Shown: positions 1 to 9,917 of the stretch, piece after piece
How the letters are laid out: each line of letters starts with the position of its first letter
How positions within the stretch are numbered: position 1 is the first letter of the stretch
From: Bacteroidota bacterium
GTDB taxonomy: Bacteria; Bacteroidota; Bacteroidia; Chitinophagales; Chitinophagaceae
NCBI GenBank assembly: GCA_018267955.1
Contig: JAFDXL010000002.1
Span: forward strand, 62,001 to 126,000
DNA: 64,000 bases
Direction: 5' to 3'
Notes under the pieces: generated by a model
Databases searched by the model: none
The model's input: only the letters and a program-made list of their open reading frames with translations
What the model was told of the DNA's origin: nothing
Program-made: the position numbers and the translations under genes

Positions 1-105
1 TTCCTGCAACCTTAGTTTTAACAAGCATTACAACTTTTTTTAACTGTTTTTTGGCAGCGGGCGGTTTATTACAGCTATAAATTCGCTGTAAAATATTTTC
101 GTTTT

Positions 106-1089
106 ATGAAGGCGATTATCATCCCATTAACTGCGGCAGTTCTTTGCCTTTCCATAACTAATGCAGATGCTCAAAACAAGAGCGTCACAAAAAAGAGCAA
201 AACAACTTCTAATTCCAGGTCTGAAGAAACAATAGTAATAAAGCGTGATGGCCAGCACGACAAAACTACCGTAGAGATCAAAAACGGCCAGGTCTTTGTT
301 AACGGCGAAAAAGTTGCAGATGTCCGTGCAGACAGTAAAACAAATCAGAAAATAATTATCGAAGACGGCGATATCTCAGCTGATGGTTTCGATAAAGCAT
401 TCCCGCTCATTGACAAGGGCGAAAACCCACGTCGTGCAATGCTTGGGGTATATACTGAAAACAATAGCGATATCGCTGGCGCCGAAATTAAAGACGTTAT
501 GCCGGGAACCGCTGCCGACGAAGCCGGTTTACAAAGCGGGGATGTTATTACCGGCCTCAACGGCAAAAAGGTTAGTGATGGTAAACAGCTTACGGAGATC
601 ATTGCGAATCTGCAGCCCGGCGATAACGTTACTGTTACCTATCAGCGCAATGGCAAGGAAAAGCAAACAGAGGCAAAGCTCTCTCAAAATAATGCGATGC
701 CTATGGCTCGCTCATTCAGGTTCAATCCCTACGGCGGCAATGGCTATGATCTTCCCAACCCTATGATGAAGCCCTTCAATATGGATATTGGCGATGGCTT
801 CTGGGAACCATCCCCAAAAATGGGTGTTCGGGTAGAAGATCTTGCGGATGGCAATGGCGTGAGGGTACTGGATGTGCAGGAAAATTCCGCAGCTGCTAAA
901 GCAGGCCTGGAAAAAGGTGATGTGATTAAGAAACTCGACGATGAAAAAATTGAGTCCGTAGATAATCTGCAGGCTGTAGTACGTACCGTACCTCGCAATG
1001 AACCAATAAAGCTGCAGTACGAACGTGATGGTGAACGCGCCACTACAGATATCTATTTCTCTAAACCGGTAAAAAAGAAGGATCTGTAA
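106..1089 (+). CDS. Secreted double-PDZ-domain protein
   Basis: Protein of 327 residues with a signal peptide (about residues 1-23, ending ADAQ), so probably periplasmic. Two PDZ domains are visible, at about residues 108-192 and 238-318; each carries the usual 'AGL.(S/K)GDVI' carboxylate-loop and strand pattern. PDZ domains bind protein C-termini and are common in HtrA/DegP proteases, but no trypsin-like catalytic domain is present, so this looks like a stand-alone binding or scaffolding protein. The region between the signal peptide and PDZ1 is charged and low in complexity. The ATG at 106 was chosen because it gives a good signal peptide. It is a single gene that converges on the next one across a strong hairpin. 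Specific partner unknown. Confidence 0.85.
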   Translation: MKAIIIPLTAAVLCLSITNADAQNKSVTKKSKTTSNSRSEETIVIKRDGQHDKTTVEIKNGQVFVNGEKVADVRADSKTNQKIIIEDGDISADGFDKAFPLIDKGENPRRAMLGVYTENNSDIAGAEIKDVMPGTAADEAGLQSGDVITGLNGKKVSDGKQLTEIIANLQPGDNVTVTYQRNGKEKQTEAKLSQNNAMPMARSFRFNPYGGNGYDLPNPMMKPFNMDIGDGFWEPSPKMGVRVEDLADGNGVRVLDVQENSAAAKAGLEKGDVIKKLDDEKIESVDNLQAVVRTVPRNEPIKLQYERDGERATTDIYFSKPVKKKDL

Positions 1090-1119
1090 TTCTAATTAGA
1101 AGTTTCTCGAAAAATATTA

Positions 1120-1161
1120 GCAGTCTACTAGTATTTGCATATGCAATATCTGGTAGGCTGC
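1120..1161. terminator. Bidirectional terminator between convergent genes
   Basis: Inverted repeat GCAGTCTAC / GTAGGCTGC (one wobble pair) encloses a near-palindromic core around TGCATATGCA. T-rich stretches follow on both strands. It lies between the stop of the PDZ gene (plus) and the stop of the comB-like gene (minus), as expected for a shared terminator. Confidence 0.75.
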
Positions 1162-1179
1162 TTCTCTATTTTAGTGATA

Positions 1180-1908
1180 TTATGGTTTGTGAACTTCAAG
1201 GTCGCGACCATTAAGAATAGGCACTACAGGGTGCACATCTTCCGTAGCGCAATATTCCATATCCTTTTGCAGCCCATAAGCAGATAGCCTTTTATAGTGC
1301 GAGCTATCTCTCAGGAAAGATATGGCATCGCCTTTAGCTGAATATTCATACAGGTAGTTAGCAGCTCTTGCGCTGTCGCAGTTGATCTCAAAATGATCTT
1401 TTACCCTGTTTACAACCGCACCTGCAAACAAGGTATCCTCCAGGTTAAACTTGTCTTTCCATGCAGCGCAACCCAGCAACACATTTTTCTTCTGGCTGAT
1501 AAGATAATCGCATACTGCAGTAAGATTTACAAACGATCCGGTAATAATGGCAGATGCATCCTTTACCATATGCAGTAGCCTGGTACCATTTGTTGTTGTC
1601 AGCACCAATGTTTTTCCCTTAATAAATTCGGCGGGATATTCAGAGGGCGAGTTGCCGTGTTTCAGCCCTTCAGCTATTTTACCATCCCTTTCACCCGCTG
1701 TGATGCTGTCTTCGATATCATTGCCAAGGGCTATACATTCTGCTACGCTTGCAACAGGGATCACACAGTTGGCTCCGTTGTGAAGCGCTGCTGCGATCGT
1801 AGAAGTCGCACGAAAAACATCTATAATTACAGCTATTGTATCTGTAGTATCATACAAGTGCAATAGCGCCGGCGATAGACAAACCTCTAGTTTAGGCAAA
1901 GCTTCCAT
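1180..1908 (-). CDS. comB: 2-phosphosulfolactate phosphatase family protein (ComB)
   Basis: Protein of 242 residues, the usual length of the ComB family. Recognisable features are the N-terminal 'VIIDVFRATSTIAAAL' segment, 'AGERDG', 'TTTNGTRLL' and the late 'DSARAA' motif. Family members hydrolyse 2-phosphosulfolactate to sulfolactate, a step in coenzyme M synthesis in archaea and in sulfolactate formation in some bacteria. The ATG at 1908 is preceded by a TAATTTG -7-like box (1929-1935, minus strand), so it probably has its own promoter. It lies just downstream of gldKLMN but beyond that operon's terminator. A role in sulfonate or sulfonolipid metabolism is an inference, since no other sulfonate gene is in the window. 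Confidence 0.85.
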   Translation of the reverse strand: MEALPKLEVCLSPALLHLYDTTDTIAVIIDVFRATSTIAAALHNGANCVIPVASVAECIALGNDIEDSITAGERDGKIAEGLKHGNSPSEYPAEFIKGKTLVLTTTNGTRLLHMVKDASAIITGSFVNLTAVCDYLISQKKNVLLGCAAWKDKFNLEDTLFAGAVVNRVKDHFEINCDSARAANYLYEYSAKGDAISFLRDSSHYKRLSAYGLQKDMEYCATEDVHPVVPILNGRDLEVHKP

Positions 1909-1971
1909 TGTAAATATTAAACTGGGCGCAAATTAGCACATAAATAGTAGCGTCCCTAACCATTCCTAACA

Positions 1972-1999
1972 AAAAATGCTACCATGAGGTAGCATTTTT
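1972..1999 (-). terminator. Rho-independent terminator of gldKLMN
   Basis: Perfect 12-bp stem (AAAAATGCTACC / GGTAGCATTTTT) with an ATGA loop, followed on the minus strand by a T run. It sits about 20 bp after the gldN stop codon and separates the gld operon from comB. Confidence 0.85.
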
Positions 2000-2020
2000 A
2001 AATTATGTTATGTTGTACTA

Positions 2021-2932
2021 TTAATATACCCACATATCGTGCTCTTTATTGAAAAGCATGTCCTGCATTTTCTGGCCTTCATACAAAGCCTCCAGGTTGC
2101 TCATACCTTTCTCTTTAAACGTCAGGTCAAACGGATTGCTAACCTTAATGATGCGGCTGGCAAAATACCTTCCTTCAAAGAAATCATACCATGTCATACG
2201 GGCAACATCGTTATCAGGATTATATACTTCGTACTGAGCTAACATTGGTGTGATCTCAGGAAAGTACAACCAGAAGATCGGCTGCGATGCGCGGAAAGTA
2301 CCATCATCGTTATAGATGTCTTTGATCGGTGCCATACCAATGATCTGGCGTTGCATACGTCCGGTATTCCTGTCAATGTACCAATCTTCTTTAAGACGGT
2401 ATTTTGTTACTACATCCGGGTCAAACTCCCTGGATTTTACTACCACTGATTCCTTACCGGTTTCAGGATCTACAACGATTGTAGTATCGGGCTTACCAAT
2501 TAGGAAGTCAAGAATCTGTTCTTTTGTCAAAGCACTGGTAAAGCGATCATCCATATTAGAATAGGCTTTGATCTTACCTTTCTTAACAGCGTCAACTATT
2601 ATTTCAATAAAAGAACCACCGCCAGAATAACCGTCTCCAGGATAACGGAATGCCATATTCTGCTTTTCACGAATATCAATTTCGCGCCAAACTCTCTTTT
2701 TCCACATGATGTCCGCTTCACGAACCTCTTGTGGCAACAATGGCGTATTAACGTGAGGAACGCGGTCATAAACACCATCCCTTACTAAGGATGGCTTCCA
2801 AATATCGTTAACTGCATCGTAACTGTTATAATTGCTAACAGCCGGATCCGATGCGCTTTGGGCAAACGATGCGCTACTTGCGAAAATAAAAGCTGATATA
2901 GCGGCAATTCTGTATTTCTTAAGGATACTCAT
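2021..2932 (-). CDS. gldN: T9SS/gliding motility protein GldN
   Basis: Protein of 303 residues with a signal peptide (about 1-24, ending SFAQ). The body has the GldN/PorN pattern: 'DIMWKKRVWREIDIREKQN' near residue 75, and later 'YRLKEDWYIDRNTGRMQRQIIGMAP' split by a conserved turn. GldN/PorN is a periplasmic partner that forms rings with the GldK/PorK lipoprotein on the inner face of the outer membrane and is needed for type IX secretion. It is the last gene of the gldK-L-M-N operon, 41 bp after gldM, and is followed by a strong terminator. Assignment rests on sequence pattern plus conserved gene order. Confidence 0.93.
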   Translation of the reverse strand: MSILKKYRIAAISAFIFASSASFAQSASDPAVSNYNSYDAVNDIWKPSLVRDGVYDRVPHVNTPLLPQEVREADIMWKKRVWREIDIREKQNMAFRYPGDGYSGGGSFIEIIVDAVKKGKIKAYSNMDDRFTSALTKEQILDFLIGKPDTTIVVDPETGKESVVVKSREFDPDVVTKYRLKEDWYIDRNTGRMQRQIIGMAPIKDIYNDDGTFRASQPIFWLYFPEITPMLAQYEVYNPDNDVARMTWYDFFEGRYFASRIIKVSNPFDLTFKEKGMSNLEALYEGQKMQDMLFNKEHDMWVY

Positions 2933-2973
2933 AATCCTGGTACGATTTGCTGAATTAGTAAATTTAATGTTTT

Positions 2974-4518
2974 TTATCGAAGTGTCAAACCAATAGTATT
3001 CAAATTACGCGTGGTTCCATCCGGCCCCCTGGCTTTGATCTCCTCAATATAAACCTTATCACCGGGGCGTAACCTGTTGATCGCATCTGGTACCTGCTTA
3101 TTAGCATCAAACCTGGCACCTTTAACAGGGAATGGTCCGATCATCTCGCCACGCTTAGGTACAATCGAAAAATCAAAACTGGTAACCACAAATCGCGCAT
3201 CGAAATCAAAATTATCCAAAGCAGCTAAAACACCTAATTGTGCTTTAAATAAACTACTTAGCATAGGTCCGCCGGAAACACTACCAACACGTGCAACAGG
3301 ATCAGGTATACGCTTAACACGGATCTCTTGCTTACCAACAGTTTTTGCACCTGCATCCTTCGTTTTAGCAATTATCTCAGCTACTATGTTACCTGGTTTA
3401 GTAACCATTACTTCGTAATGTCCTTTGTCTTTAGGTGTTATGGTAGCACCTGGGATGGCAACGCTTACATCTTCGATTGAGTAACCTGCCGCCGATATAG
3501 TAATTGGATTCGGTACACCAATATAGAACACGTTCATCTTATCCAGCTGCATAGAAGCACCTTCAGAACCTACCATGTAAGTAAATTCGTAGTCTTTTGT
3601 GATATTCTGACCATTCATGTTCAGAGATACATTACCTTTTACAGTTTGCAACCCTGCACCTGCTGCTACAGTTTCCCAATCGGCAAGACCTTGCTCTACT
3701 TTAGTAATATGACCACTATTTGCACTTACAGAAGGATTGATCTGGTTGTTGTAAGCAGCTAACAAAATACTGGCTTCAACTTTCTGGCCTGCAAGTACAT
3801 AACTATTTTTAGGAACTGCTATAGCTTTGATAGCATCAAATTTCATTTGCTGGCTACCTGCTTCATTAGCAAGTTCGTTTACTATGATAGCTTCACTGTT
3901 TCTTACGTCATTCTGAAACTTAGCAAGCAAGGTAATTACCGCCATTGTAGGCATGTTATGGAAGTAAGCCGTAGACCAGTCCGCTTGGGGGTTGTTGTCA
4001 GATTTTGCTGGATCTTCTACCCTGATTGGCATATCCTTTAACATCTGGTCTTTTACCCTAGGATCTACAAGTGCTGCGAGAGACGTACGTAGATCAAGTA
4101 ATTTTTTCCTGATTTCATCACCATGTTTTTGTTCTACTAACAATAGTGTACTGGCATCAATATTATCTTTGCGTTTAATTTCGCCATTCTCTTCACGGCC
4201 ACCGGATTCTTCAATGATCTTGTTTTTCCAGTCATCCAGAAATTTGATCACTTCGGCAGCGTTCGATTTCGCTTGCAGAGCCTTATCATTAAAAGGCTTT
4301 ACACGAGCTTCCTGTCCTGGCTGACGCATTTGCTCTTCTAAAGCAGCATATAATTTGCTATTCTTATCCTCAATAGATTTGTTAGACGCAGTAATACTCT
4401 GGTTAATCGTCTCGAACGCGTGCAGGATCTCAGACGACACGTTAAGCGCCAGCATCGCAGTCAACACCAGATACATCAGGTTGATCATTATCTGCCGAGG
4501 CTCCTTAGGTATAGACAT
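2974..4518 (-). CDS. gldM: T9SS/gliding motor protein GldM
   Basis: Protein of 514 residues, normal for GldM/PorM. A single N-terminal transmembrane helix ('MINLMYLVLTAMLALNVS', about residues 11-28) anchors it in the inner membrane and the rest forms the elongated periplasmic arm. With GldL it makes the proton-driven rotary motor that powers type IX secretion and gliding; the arm contacts the GldK/GldN ring. The N-terminal 'PKEPRQIMINLMYLVLTA' sequence is diagnostic for the family. Gene order (after gldL, before gldN) supports the call. Start at ATG 4518. Confidence 0.95.
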   Translation of the reverse strand: MSIPKEPRQIMINLMYLVLTAMLALNVSSEILHAFETINQSITASNKSIEDKNSKLYAALEEQMRQPGQEARVKPFNDKALQAKSNAAEVIKFLDDWKNKIIEESGGREENGEIKRKDNIDASTLLLVEQKHGDEIRKKLLDLRTSLAALVDPRVKDQMLKDMPIRVEDPAKSDNNPQADWSTAYFHNMPTMAVITLLAKFQNDVRNSEAIIVNELANEAGSQQMKFDAIKAIAVPKNSYVLAGQKVEASILLAAYNNQINPSVSANSGHITKVEQGLADWETVAAGAGLQTVKGNVSLNMNGQNITKDYEFTYMVGSEGASMQLDKMNVFYIGVPNPITISAAGYSIEDVSVAIPGATITPKDKGHYEVMVTKPGNIVAEIIAKTKDAGAKTVGKQEIRVKRIPDPVARVGSVSGGPMLSSLFKAQLGVLAALDNFDFDARFVVTSFDFSIVPKRGEMIGPFPVKGARFDANKQVPDAINRLRPGDKVYIEEIKARGPDGTTRNLNTIGLTLR

Positions 4519-4586
4519 TCTTTAACTTTTACTGATGTTAAATATAAAATAATCGTTTCAACGATTCTGTCTTTTCAAAGTCCCGA

Positions 4587-5405
4587 TTAACGGCCTTGCA
4601 TTGCTGCAAGCATGTTACCGTAAATAGAGTTTAATGTGGTAAGGTTTTTAGAAAGCAGTGCAATTTGCTCTTTAGCAGCTACAGCATCTGTAGCGCTGGA
4701 AGCCATTGCATCTGATGCACTCACCAGGTTGCTATAGAACTTGTTCATAGCTTTCAGGTGGTTGTTTGCATCCTGCAGTTCTACTTCATAGATCTGGTTC
4801 AGAGAACCCAGATTCCTTGAAAGAACCACTACTTGCTCATGGAACCTTGCCGTATCATCAGCAGCATTATTGAATGATGCCATTGTATTAGAAGCACCAA
4901 TAAAAGTATTCTTCATTTCGCCTAAAGCACTCGCAGCTTCGCGTGCACTCTGAGAGTATTCGCTGGTAGCAGATGTAACGTCAGATATATCTTTGATCTG
5001 CTCTACTACTACACCAAAGCGTTGGAAGTTTTCACCCAGTTTACGGATGTTAGCCGGAGTGATCTGTGCATCTTCCATCATCTTATCAAGGGATGCTCCC
5101 GGAGAAATTTTACCGGCTGCAGAATCAAATTTAGTACCTTTTTTGTACGCTTCTACATGCGGATTTTCGTCGATGTTTGGATAAAAACGCTCCCAGTAGT
5201 AATCTTTATGAGGTGGGAGCAAACCCAGCAATGCGAAGATAAACGCCTCAGTCATCATACCCGCGGTAAGCATTGGGCCGGCACCAGGCCAGTGTTGGAT
5301 TTTGAAAAGCGCACCCATCAATACTACAGACGCACCAAATCCAATAATCAGGTTCTTTACATATTTCCCCTGCTTAGTTTCAAAAAACAGCATTACTGCA
5401 TTCAT
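4587..5405 (-). CDS. gldL: T9SS/gliding motor protein GldL
   Basis: Protein of 272 residues with two N-terminal transmembrane helices (about residues 18-35 and 44-62) and a long cytoplasmic, probably coiled-coil tail. The second helix carries a buried glutamate (E53, in 'MMTEAFIFALLG'), the position expected for the proton-handling acidic residue of the GldL-GldM motor. The 'GALFKIQHWPGA' loop is typical of the family. The downstream tail is rich in A, S and Q with heptad-like spacing. It sits between gldK and gldM in the operon. An alternative start four codons later (M5) would remove little. Confidence 0.94.
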   Translation of the reverse strand: MNAVMLFFETKQGKYVKNLIIGFGASVVLMGALFKIQHWPGAGPMLTAGMMTEAFIFALLGLLPPHKDYYWERFYPNIDENPHVEAYKKGTKFDSAAGKISPGASLDKMMEDAQITPANIRKLGENFQRFGVVVEQIKDISDVTSATSEYSQSAREAASALGEMKNTFIGASNTMASFNNAADDTARFHEQVVVLSRNLGSLNQIYEVELQDANNHLKAMNKFYSNLVSASDAMASSATDAVAAKEQIALLSKNLTTLNSIYGNMLAAMQGR

Positions 5406-5476
5406 GTTATACTAATTTTTCTTAAGGATTTAAAATTTTGTTTCTCTCGATTGTTATTTCACTACACTTTTTATAC

Positions 5477-6736
5477 TTATTGACGCCTGTTGGTTAACGC
5501 AGGAGCTATTTGCTGATAGATACAACGGAAACCAATGTATGCTTTAGCAGTATCTGCATATTCATAATCGCGTGTACCGTTTTGCAGATAGAATGCTACG
5601 TCCCTCCAGCTACCACCGCGTACTACTTTACGTTTCATCCATTGAGGATCATTGTCACGCATATTGTAATCAATATTCGGATTCAGATCAGCAACTGTCT
5701 GATAAGCAGTACCGAAGTAAGATGAGCTAGTCCATTCAGCCACGTTACCTGCCATGTTATACAGGCCGTAATCGTTTGGCCAGTAACGATCTACAGGCAC
5801 TGTGTACAAACCACCGTCTGCTGCGTAGTTACCGCGCTGTGGTTTGAAGTTAGCCAGGTAACAACCTTTCTTGTTAACCAGGTATGGTCCGCCCCAAGGA
5901 TATGGAGATTCTACGCGGCCGCCACGTGCTGCCCATTCCCATTGCATTTCGTTTGGCAGGGTAAACTCGCCTTCAAAATACATTTTATGCGCTTCACGAT
6001 CGCCCTTCCACAACTGGGTACGCCAGTTACAGAAAGCCATCGCCTGGTGCCAGTTAACACCCACAACAGGGTAAGTGTTAAATGCAGGGAACCAGTTATA
6101 CTGTACAGCTATCGGTTCGTTATAAGAATACGTGAATTGCTTCATCCAAACAGTAGTATCCGGATAAACAGCTATATCGTGCGTAGCCTTGAAACTGCTG
6201 CCGGGCTGGTTTGGATTCTTAACGTTTGCTGCGTAATCATATGTTTCATAATGATATACCAGCTTAGAGTTGTTAAACTCTTTTTTGCCCCATCCGGATT
6301 GGCTGGCGTCTGTGTAGAACTGCACAAGCTGATCCTGCAGATCCGGATCTCTCCAGTTGATCTTCTTTTTCATGTCCAGGTGCTGGCCGCCATCAGGATC
6401 ATCAACATAGTCTCCCAAAGTAGCATGAGCTATTGAATCGCGAACCCAGTTCGTAAACTGGCGATACTCCTGGTTAGAAATTTCAGTCGCATCCATGTAA
6501 AAACCAGTTATCTGCGAAGTACGGATCATCGCGTCATGCTTCCCGCGAACATCTTCATCACTGGCTCCCATTTTTAAAACTCCAGACGGTACATACACCA
6601 TGCCAAGCGGTACAGGCGGCCTGTAGGTCATCATTGTAGGTTCTCCCACAAGTTGTCCTCCGTTGCCTGGTTGTCCGCAGCTGGCAGCCAATGCTAGTAA
6701 TGCTACAGCCGAGATCTTCAGGGAAAATTGTTTCAT
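5477..6736 (-). CDS. gldK: T9SS/gliding lipoprotein GldK
   Basis: From the ATG at 6736 the protein is 419 residues with a lipoprotein signal (lipobox AASC, Cys about residue 20). The open frame extends 39 codons further upstream, but that extension would bury the signal sequence, so the internal ATG is preferred. The body is a formylglycine-generating-enzyme/sulfatase-modifying-factor fold, seen in 'YPWGGPY', 'GLYNMAGNVAEWTSS', 'RKVVRGGSW' and 'GFRC'. GldK/PorK uses this fold structurally to form the outer-membrane ring with GldN. It is the first gene of the gldKLMN operon. Confidence 0.94.
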   Translation of the reverse strand: MKQFSLKISAVALLALAASCGQPGNGGQLVGEPTMMTYRPPVPLGMVYVPSGVLKMGASDEDVRGKHDAMIRTSQITGFYMDATEISNQEYRQFTNWVRDSIAHATLGDYVDDPDGGQHLDMKKKINWRDPDLQDQLVQFYTDASQSGWGKKEFNNSKLVYHYETYDYAANVKNPNQPGSSFKATHDIAVYPDTTVWMKQFTYSYNEPIAVQYNWFPAFNTYPVVGVNWHQAMAFCNWRTQLWKGDREAHKMYFEGEFTLPNEMQWEWAARGGRVESPYPWGGPYLVNKKGCYLANFKPQRGNYAADGGLYTVPVDRYWPNDYGLYNMAGNVAEWTSSSYFGTAYQTVADLNPNIDYNMRDNDPQWMKRKVVRGGSWRDVAFYLQNGTRDYEYADTAKAYIGFRCIYQQIAPALTNRRQ

Positions 6737-6913
6737 ACTACTGTTGTTATTGTTTTTGCGATTAGGCAAATAAAGTAATTTTTTTGGTCTGTCGGTAGTT
6801 TTCCAACAGAACCGATGCACAATATTTAAAGTTTTTTCCAAAAATGCAAGCATCGAAAAAAAATTTGTTAAGAATTTTAAAAAGCCTTTTAGTTAAAAAC
6901 AATTGAATTTACG

Positions 6914-8941
6914 CTAATTTTTGATAGAACCTAAATACTCTAAAACCTCCGTCCATGTTGACTTTGGCGGCAAACAACTTTCCTGGGTGCAAATATGTAC
7001 GGTATTTTTACCATCAGAAAACTTCCCTTTTAGTATCGCCAATTCAGATATTTCTTTTTGTGAAGTGAGCACAAGCGCCTCCGGTATGCAAAAACTGTTC
7101 AGTTTATTTACGGTCTCATTGGCTTCCTCACCACTGCACACAATGGTTTTATACTGATGCGCGTACCGCTGCATCACCATAGCCCAGTAAGAAAAAGAGT
7201 AACTGTAGCGGCTTACAGCCGATGCCATGTCTGTAAGCATGTTATACCCAAGGTCTGCATAGTCGTTACGCTCCAGGAACATCCCTGCTAGCAGCAAACA
7301 CTCGGCCATTACAGCGTTTGCAGAAGGGGTAGCACCATCATAGGTTTCTACTTTGCGCACGGGTATATCTTTTACTGCAGATGAAGAGTAGTAAAAGAAC
7401 CTTCCCTCTTCGTTTAAAAAACGATCTATTGCACCGGTCAAAAGCTCATCTGCGCTTTGCAGGTATTCGTTCATTCCCGATGCGGATGCCAGCTGTATCA
7501 TGGCTTTGGCCAGGTAGGCTATATCATCAAGATTAGCGGGTATTTTGGCTTTACCTTGTTTCCACGTGTGCATCCAGTCTTCGCCAATGGTAAAATGCCT
7601 GTTGATACTGGCCATATGGTCCTCTGCCAGCTTCCTGTATTGCTCATTGCCAAGGGCCATTGCCGCTCTTGCAAGGGCCATGTTCATCAGTGCATTCCAC
7701 GACAATAAACTCTTATCGTCAGTGCCCGGCCTGATCCGTTTGCCACGCTCATCCAGCAAGGTCTTTTTTGCTCTTTCTATAAGGACACTTAAATGCACTT
7801 CATCTACACCATTCCGGGCAGCAAAATCTGCTACTGTAACAGGCGTATGCAAGATGTTTGTATGCTCCCAGTTACCATGCTCAGATACGCCAAAAAAACG
7901 GGTTACAAACTCATCGCTGATCACCTCGTCCCACTCTTGCCATGTCCAGGTATAAAACTTACCTTCTACACCTTCACTATCTGCGTCTAATGCACTATAA
8001 TAAAGCCCTTCAGGGCTTTTTAATTCCCTTTCAGCAAATGCTATTGTCTCTTCTATTGCGGCCTTATACCGATGCTCTTTGGTAATGCTGTATGCGTCGC
8101 ATAAAGAGGCTATTAGCAAGGCATTATCGTACAGCATTTTCTCAAAATGCGGCACCAGCCAGTCATTGTCTGTGGCATATCTGGCAAAGCCGCCTCCCAA
8201 CTGATCGTAAATACCTCCCTGGAGCATAGCATCCAGGCTTTTTAGTGCATGTTGCAGTGCTGCTTTGTCGCCGGTATAGTGATAATATTCCAAAAGGTAA
8301 GAAATAGCCATGGAGCCGGGGAATTTCGGCGCTTTTCCAAACCCGCCCTTCTCTGTATCTGCCTGTTTCAGCAGGCTATTGCATATCAGCTGTGTCAGTT
8401 CATTATTTATGGGTTTATTGCTGCCTTCTACACCTATCCGGGATGCATTTTGCAGATACTGCAGCATTTGCCCTGTTTGCAGGGCTACATCATCCTGCCT
8501 TTCTGCCCATATTCCTGCAATGCTTTCCATTACCTGCATCCACGAAGATCTGCCATAAACAGGCCTGGGAGGGAAATAGGTACCTCCATAAAAAGGCACT
8601 CTTTCGGGTGTTACAAACACATTCAATGGCCAGCCGCCGCTGCCTGTTATGGCTTGCACAGCATCCATGTAAAAATGGTCTACTGCGGGGTACTCTTCCC
8701 TATCTACTTTAATATTGATGAAATGCTTGTTCATATACGCAGCAACTTCTTCGTTCTCAAAGCTTTCATGCTCCATTACATGGCACCAGTGGCAGGCAGA
8801 GTATCCTATGCTCACCAGCACAGGCTTATTTTCAGTTTTCGCCCGTTCAAAGGGCTCATCTCCCCATGCGTACCAATCTACAGGATTGTGTGCATGTTGT
8901 AATAAGTAGGGACTCGATTCTTCAATCAGCTTATTTGGCAT
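6914..8941 (-). CDS. DUF255 thioredoxin-fold protein (YyaL/SSP411 family)
   Basis: Protein of 675 residues, the normal length for the family. The N-terminal thioredoxin-like domain (about 1-165) starts with the signature '[15 protein letters not shown]' and has a CHWC active-site motif at residues 50-53, then '[10 protein letters not shown]' and '[11 protein letters not shown]'. The rest is an alpha/alpha-toroid related to cellobiose epimerase/N-acylglucosamine epimerase folds ('[17 protein letters not shown]...[11 protein letters not shown]'). No signal peptide, so cytosolic. Physiological substrate is not established for this family; a redox role is inferred from CxxC. It is unusual only in being a long single gene between gldK and hemD. 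Confidence 0.9.
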   Translation of the reverse strand: MPNKLIEESSPYLLQHAHNPVDWYAWGDEPFERAKTENKPVLVSIGYSACHWCHVMEHESFENEEVAAYMNKHFINIKVDREEYPAVDHFYMDAVQAITGSGGWPLNVFVTPERVPFYGGTYFPPRPVYGRSSWMQVMESIAGIWAERQDDVALQTGQMLQYLQNASRIGVEGSNKPINNELTQLICNSLLKQADTEKGGFGKAPKFPGSMAISYLLEYYHYTGDKAALQHALKSLDAMLQGGIYDQLGGGFARYATDNDWLVPHFEKMLYDNALLIASLCDAYSITKEHRYKAAIEETIAFAERELKSPEGLYYSALDADSEGVEGKFYTWTWQEWDEVISDEFVTRFFGVSEHGNWEHTNILHTPVTVADFAARNGVDEVHLSVLIERAKKTLLDERGKRIRPGTDDKSLLSWNALMNMALARAAMALGNEQYRKLAEDHMASINRHFTIGEDWMHTWKQGKAKIPANLDDIAYLAKAMIQLASASGMNEYLQSADELLTGAIDRFLNEEGRFFYYSSSAVKDIPVRKVETYDGATPSANAVMAECLLLAGMFLERNDYADLGYNMLTDMASAVSRYSYSFSYWAMVMQRYAHQYKTIVCSGEEANETVNKLNSFCIPEALVLTSQKEISELAILKGKFSDGKNTVHICTQESCLPPKSTWTEVLEYLGSIKN

Positions 8942-9021
8942 CCCTATGAAATTAGCGTAATTGCCGGACGTTTATTGTGAAAGGTTGAGTAGCAAATAGT
9001 TAAAAAAATCATAAAACAAAA

Positions 9022-9046
9022 CAGGCTGAACTCAAAGTCCAGCCTG
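9022..9046 (-). terminator. Terminator after hemD
   Basis: Stem CAGGCTGAACT / AGTCCAGCCTG with a CAA loop and a single mismatch. The minus strand continues into a T-rich stretch (TTTTGTTTTA). It lies about 22 bp after the hemD stop codon. Confidence 0.7.
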
Positions 9047-9068
9047 CATCTATAGTAATATTTGATTT

Positions 9069-9869
9069 CTATTTCTTCACATCTGTAAGATACCGCTCCA
9101 GGGCAGAAACCATAGATGGTGCATTAGGTGCAGGGGCTTTAATATCCAGCCTTAATCCTGCATCTTCTATTGCCTTAGATGTGGTGGGCCCGAACGCACC
9201 AATAAGAGTACCATTTTGCTTAAAATTGGCATCGTACTCAAATAAGGTATGCACGCTAAAAGGGCTGAAAAATACGATCAGATCATAGCTATCCTTCATC
9301 ACGGGCGTAATATCGTTAGATACAGTCCTGTACAGCGTTACTTCTGAAAAAGCAATATTGTTTTTGGTCATGAACTGGCCAATATCGTTTTTTCCGTTAT
9401 CGGCTATAGGAAGGATAAAGCGCTCATTTGCCTTATGCTTTGTAATTACTTCGAGCAAACCCTCTGTGCTGCCGTCTGCAGAAAAAAAGACTTTCCGCTT
9501 GCGGTAAAGAATAAACTTCTGAAGGTACAATGCTACTGCTTCCGTAATGCAGAAGTACTTCATCTCCTGCGATACTTTTACTTTCAATTCTTCGCAGATC
9601 CTGAAGAAATGATCGATAGCATTGCGACTTGTAAAAACAATTGCCGTATGCTCCAGTATATCAACCCTTTGCTTACGAAACTCTTTACCGGAAAGCCCCT
9701 CTACCCTGATAAACGGATGGAAGGCAAGCTTTACGTCAAACTTCTTAGCCAGGTCAAAATATGGAGACTTCTCCGTTTCCGGCCTGGGCTGGGTTATTAG
9801 TATGGAGTCAACCTTGCGGGACTCTTTGCTATCAGTAGTTTTAGACTGAGGGCGTACAGCTTTTGCCAT
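9069..9869 (-). CDS. hemD: Uroporphyrinogen-III synthase family protein (HemD)
   Basis: 266 residues from the ATG at 9869 ('MAKAVRPQ'); the frame runs nine codons further upstream but those residues look non-native. The two-lobed HemD pattern is seen: 'ILITQPRPE' at the start of lobe 1, 'VFTSRNAIDHFF', then 'VTLYRTVSND', 'DLIVFFSPFSVHTLF' and 'IGAFGPTTSKAIEDAG' in lobe 2. HemD closes hydroxymethylbilane to uroporphyrinogen III, the branch point of heme and corrinoid synthesis. The N-terminal 25 residues are a lysine-rich extension. It follows the DUF4271 gene by 48 bp, an arrangement typical of Bacteroidota, so the two are probably cotranscribed. Confidence 0.85.
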   Translation of the reverse strand: MAKAVRPQSKTTDSKESRKVDSILITQPRPETEKSPYFDLAKKFDVKLAFHPFIRVEGLSGKEFRKQRVDILEHTAIVFTSRNAIDHFFRICEELKVKVSQEMKYFCITEAVALYLQKFILYRKRKVFFSADGSTEGLLEVITKHKANERFILPIADNGKNDIGQFMTKNNIAFSEVTLYRTVSNDITPVMKDSYDLIVFFSPFSVHTLFEYDANFKQNGTLIGAFGPTTSKAIEDAGLRLDIKAPAPNAPSMVSALERYLTDVKK

Positions 9870-9917
9870 ATTTTGGGTTACATATAAAACCAACAAGTCT
9901 GATACGAGTCGATCTTT

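Noticed and set aside
1-105. A gene at the left edge
   Set aside because: No open frame with a recognisable protein was seen in the first 105 bp.
8249-8902. Plus-strand open frame of 217 codons antisense to the DUF255 gene
   Set aside because: It lies wholly inside a well-supported gene on the other strand, has no family motif, and long antisense frames are expected opposite such genes.
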